DNA of 64,000 bases from Rathayibacter rathayi (lineage in GTDB: Bacteria > Actinomycetota > Actinomycetes > Actinomycetales > Microbacteriaceae): the NCBI RefSeq assembly GCF_004011095.1, contig NZ_CP028129.1, positions 992,001 to 1,056,000 of the forward strand, given 5' to 3'. The position numbers were made by a program, and so were the translations under genes. The notes below the pieces were generated by a model. It was not told where the DNA came from. It worked only from the letters and a program-made list of their open reading frames with translations, and did no database searches. Shown one piece after another: positions 63,881 through 64,000 of this stretch; positions within the stretch are counted from its first letter, which is position 1; each line of letters opens with the position of its first letter.

Positions 63881-64000
63881 TCAGCCGATCGCGTCGAGCC
63901 AGACCCTACGAGCGTCTAGCGCCTCCTGCGCCTGGGCGATAGCGGCGCGGTCGCCGCGTGCCTTCGCCTCGTCGAGTTCGTCCTGAAGCTTCTGGATCGC
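63881..64000 (-). CDS. C-terminus of a DUF349-like coiled-coil protein (partial)
   Basis: The last 39 codons and TGA of a gene entering from the right edge on the minus strand. They read IQKLQDELDEAKARGD, then AAIAQAQEALDARRVWLDAIG, a charged helical tail that resembles the end of DUF349 proteins found next to relA in actinobacteria. Only the tail is visible, so the family is a suggestion. Confidence 0.6.
   Translation of the reverse strand, partial: AIQKLQDELDEAKARGDRAAIAQAQEALDARRVWLDAIG

Overview
The window is high-GC chromosomal DNA from an actinobacterium, most likely family Microbacteriaceae. The gene order (murG-murC-ftsQ-ftsZ-yggS-sepF-yggT-wag31, ctaE-qcrCAB next to trpD, thrS-HIT-pdxST, yebC-ruvCAB-yajC-secDF-relA), the SepF/Wag31 division system, the bcc-aa3 respiratory chain, the DUF3043 and DUF222/HNH proteins, the many GTG/TTG starts and the apparently leaderless promoters all point that way. 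I cannot fix the genus from the sequence alone.

Layout. 0-7.2 kb: the end of the division and cell-wall (dcw) cluster, then lspA, an RluA-type pseudouridine synthase and dnaE (to 11.8 kb). 12-17.4 kb: hisD, nrdR, pyrD, a DUF3043 membrane protein, an M20 peptidase and an A-type Fe-S carrier. 17.5-25.1 kb: aerobic respiration, with ctaC-ctaD-ctaF on the plus strand converging on ctaE-qcrC-qcrA-qcrB on the minus strand, two strong hairpin terminators between them, and trpD diverging from ctaE. 26.3-32.6 kb: a dihydroxyacetone kinase operon (dhaK-dhaL-dhaM, with the phosphodonor being an IIA-HPr fusion), a PAP2-phosphatase/diacylglycerol-kinase fusion, a GlcD-type flavin oxidase and a family 2 glycosyltransferase.

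32,921-39,790 is a compact integrative element inserted in the 3' part of a tRNA-Val(CAC) gene and bounded by identical 47-bp direct repeats. It carries a RepSA-like rolling-circle initiator, an FtsK/TraSA-like translocase with an upstream Pra-like protein and a lipoprotein, a small acidic protein, an excisionase and a tyrosine integrase. This is the module set of an actinomycete integrative and conjugative element (pSAM2 type, AICE) in minimal form. A minus-strand pair (a membrane protein of unknown function and a putative HTH regulator) faces the transfer operon across a promoter region holding two related palindromes, which look like operators. The element has visibly lower GC in its middle.

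39.7-42.2 kb: tRNA-Val(CAC) on the minus strand, then the tRNA-Gly(GCC)-Cys(GCA)-Val(GAC) cluster and an overlapping pair, a divergent FolP-like protein and a RibD-like reductase. 42.2-47 kb: an amino acid permease, a YihY membrane protein, a CynX-type MFS transporter and a small membrane protein. 47.3-64 kb: thrS, a HIT nucleotide-binding protein, pdxS/pdxT (vitamin B6), an Fpg/Nei glycosylase, a DUF222/HNH protein, yebC, ruvCAB (Holliday junction processing), yajC-secD-secF (protein export), a rhodanese, relA/spoT (stringent response), an AbiEi-like protein and the end of a DUF349-like gene.

Two themes run across the host DNA. One is a recurring TAnnnT -10 box placed 6-9 nt before several start codons (leaderless transcripts). 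The other is an unusual density of short tandem repeats, some of them in frame inside genes (HIT protein, RuvC tail, DhaL N-terminus).
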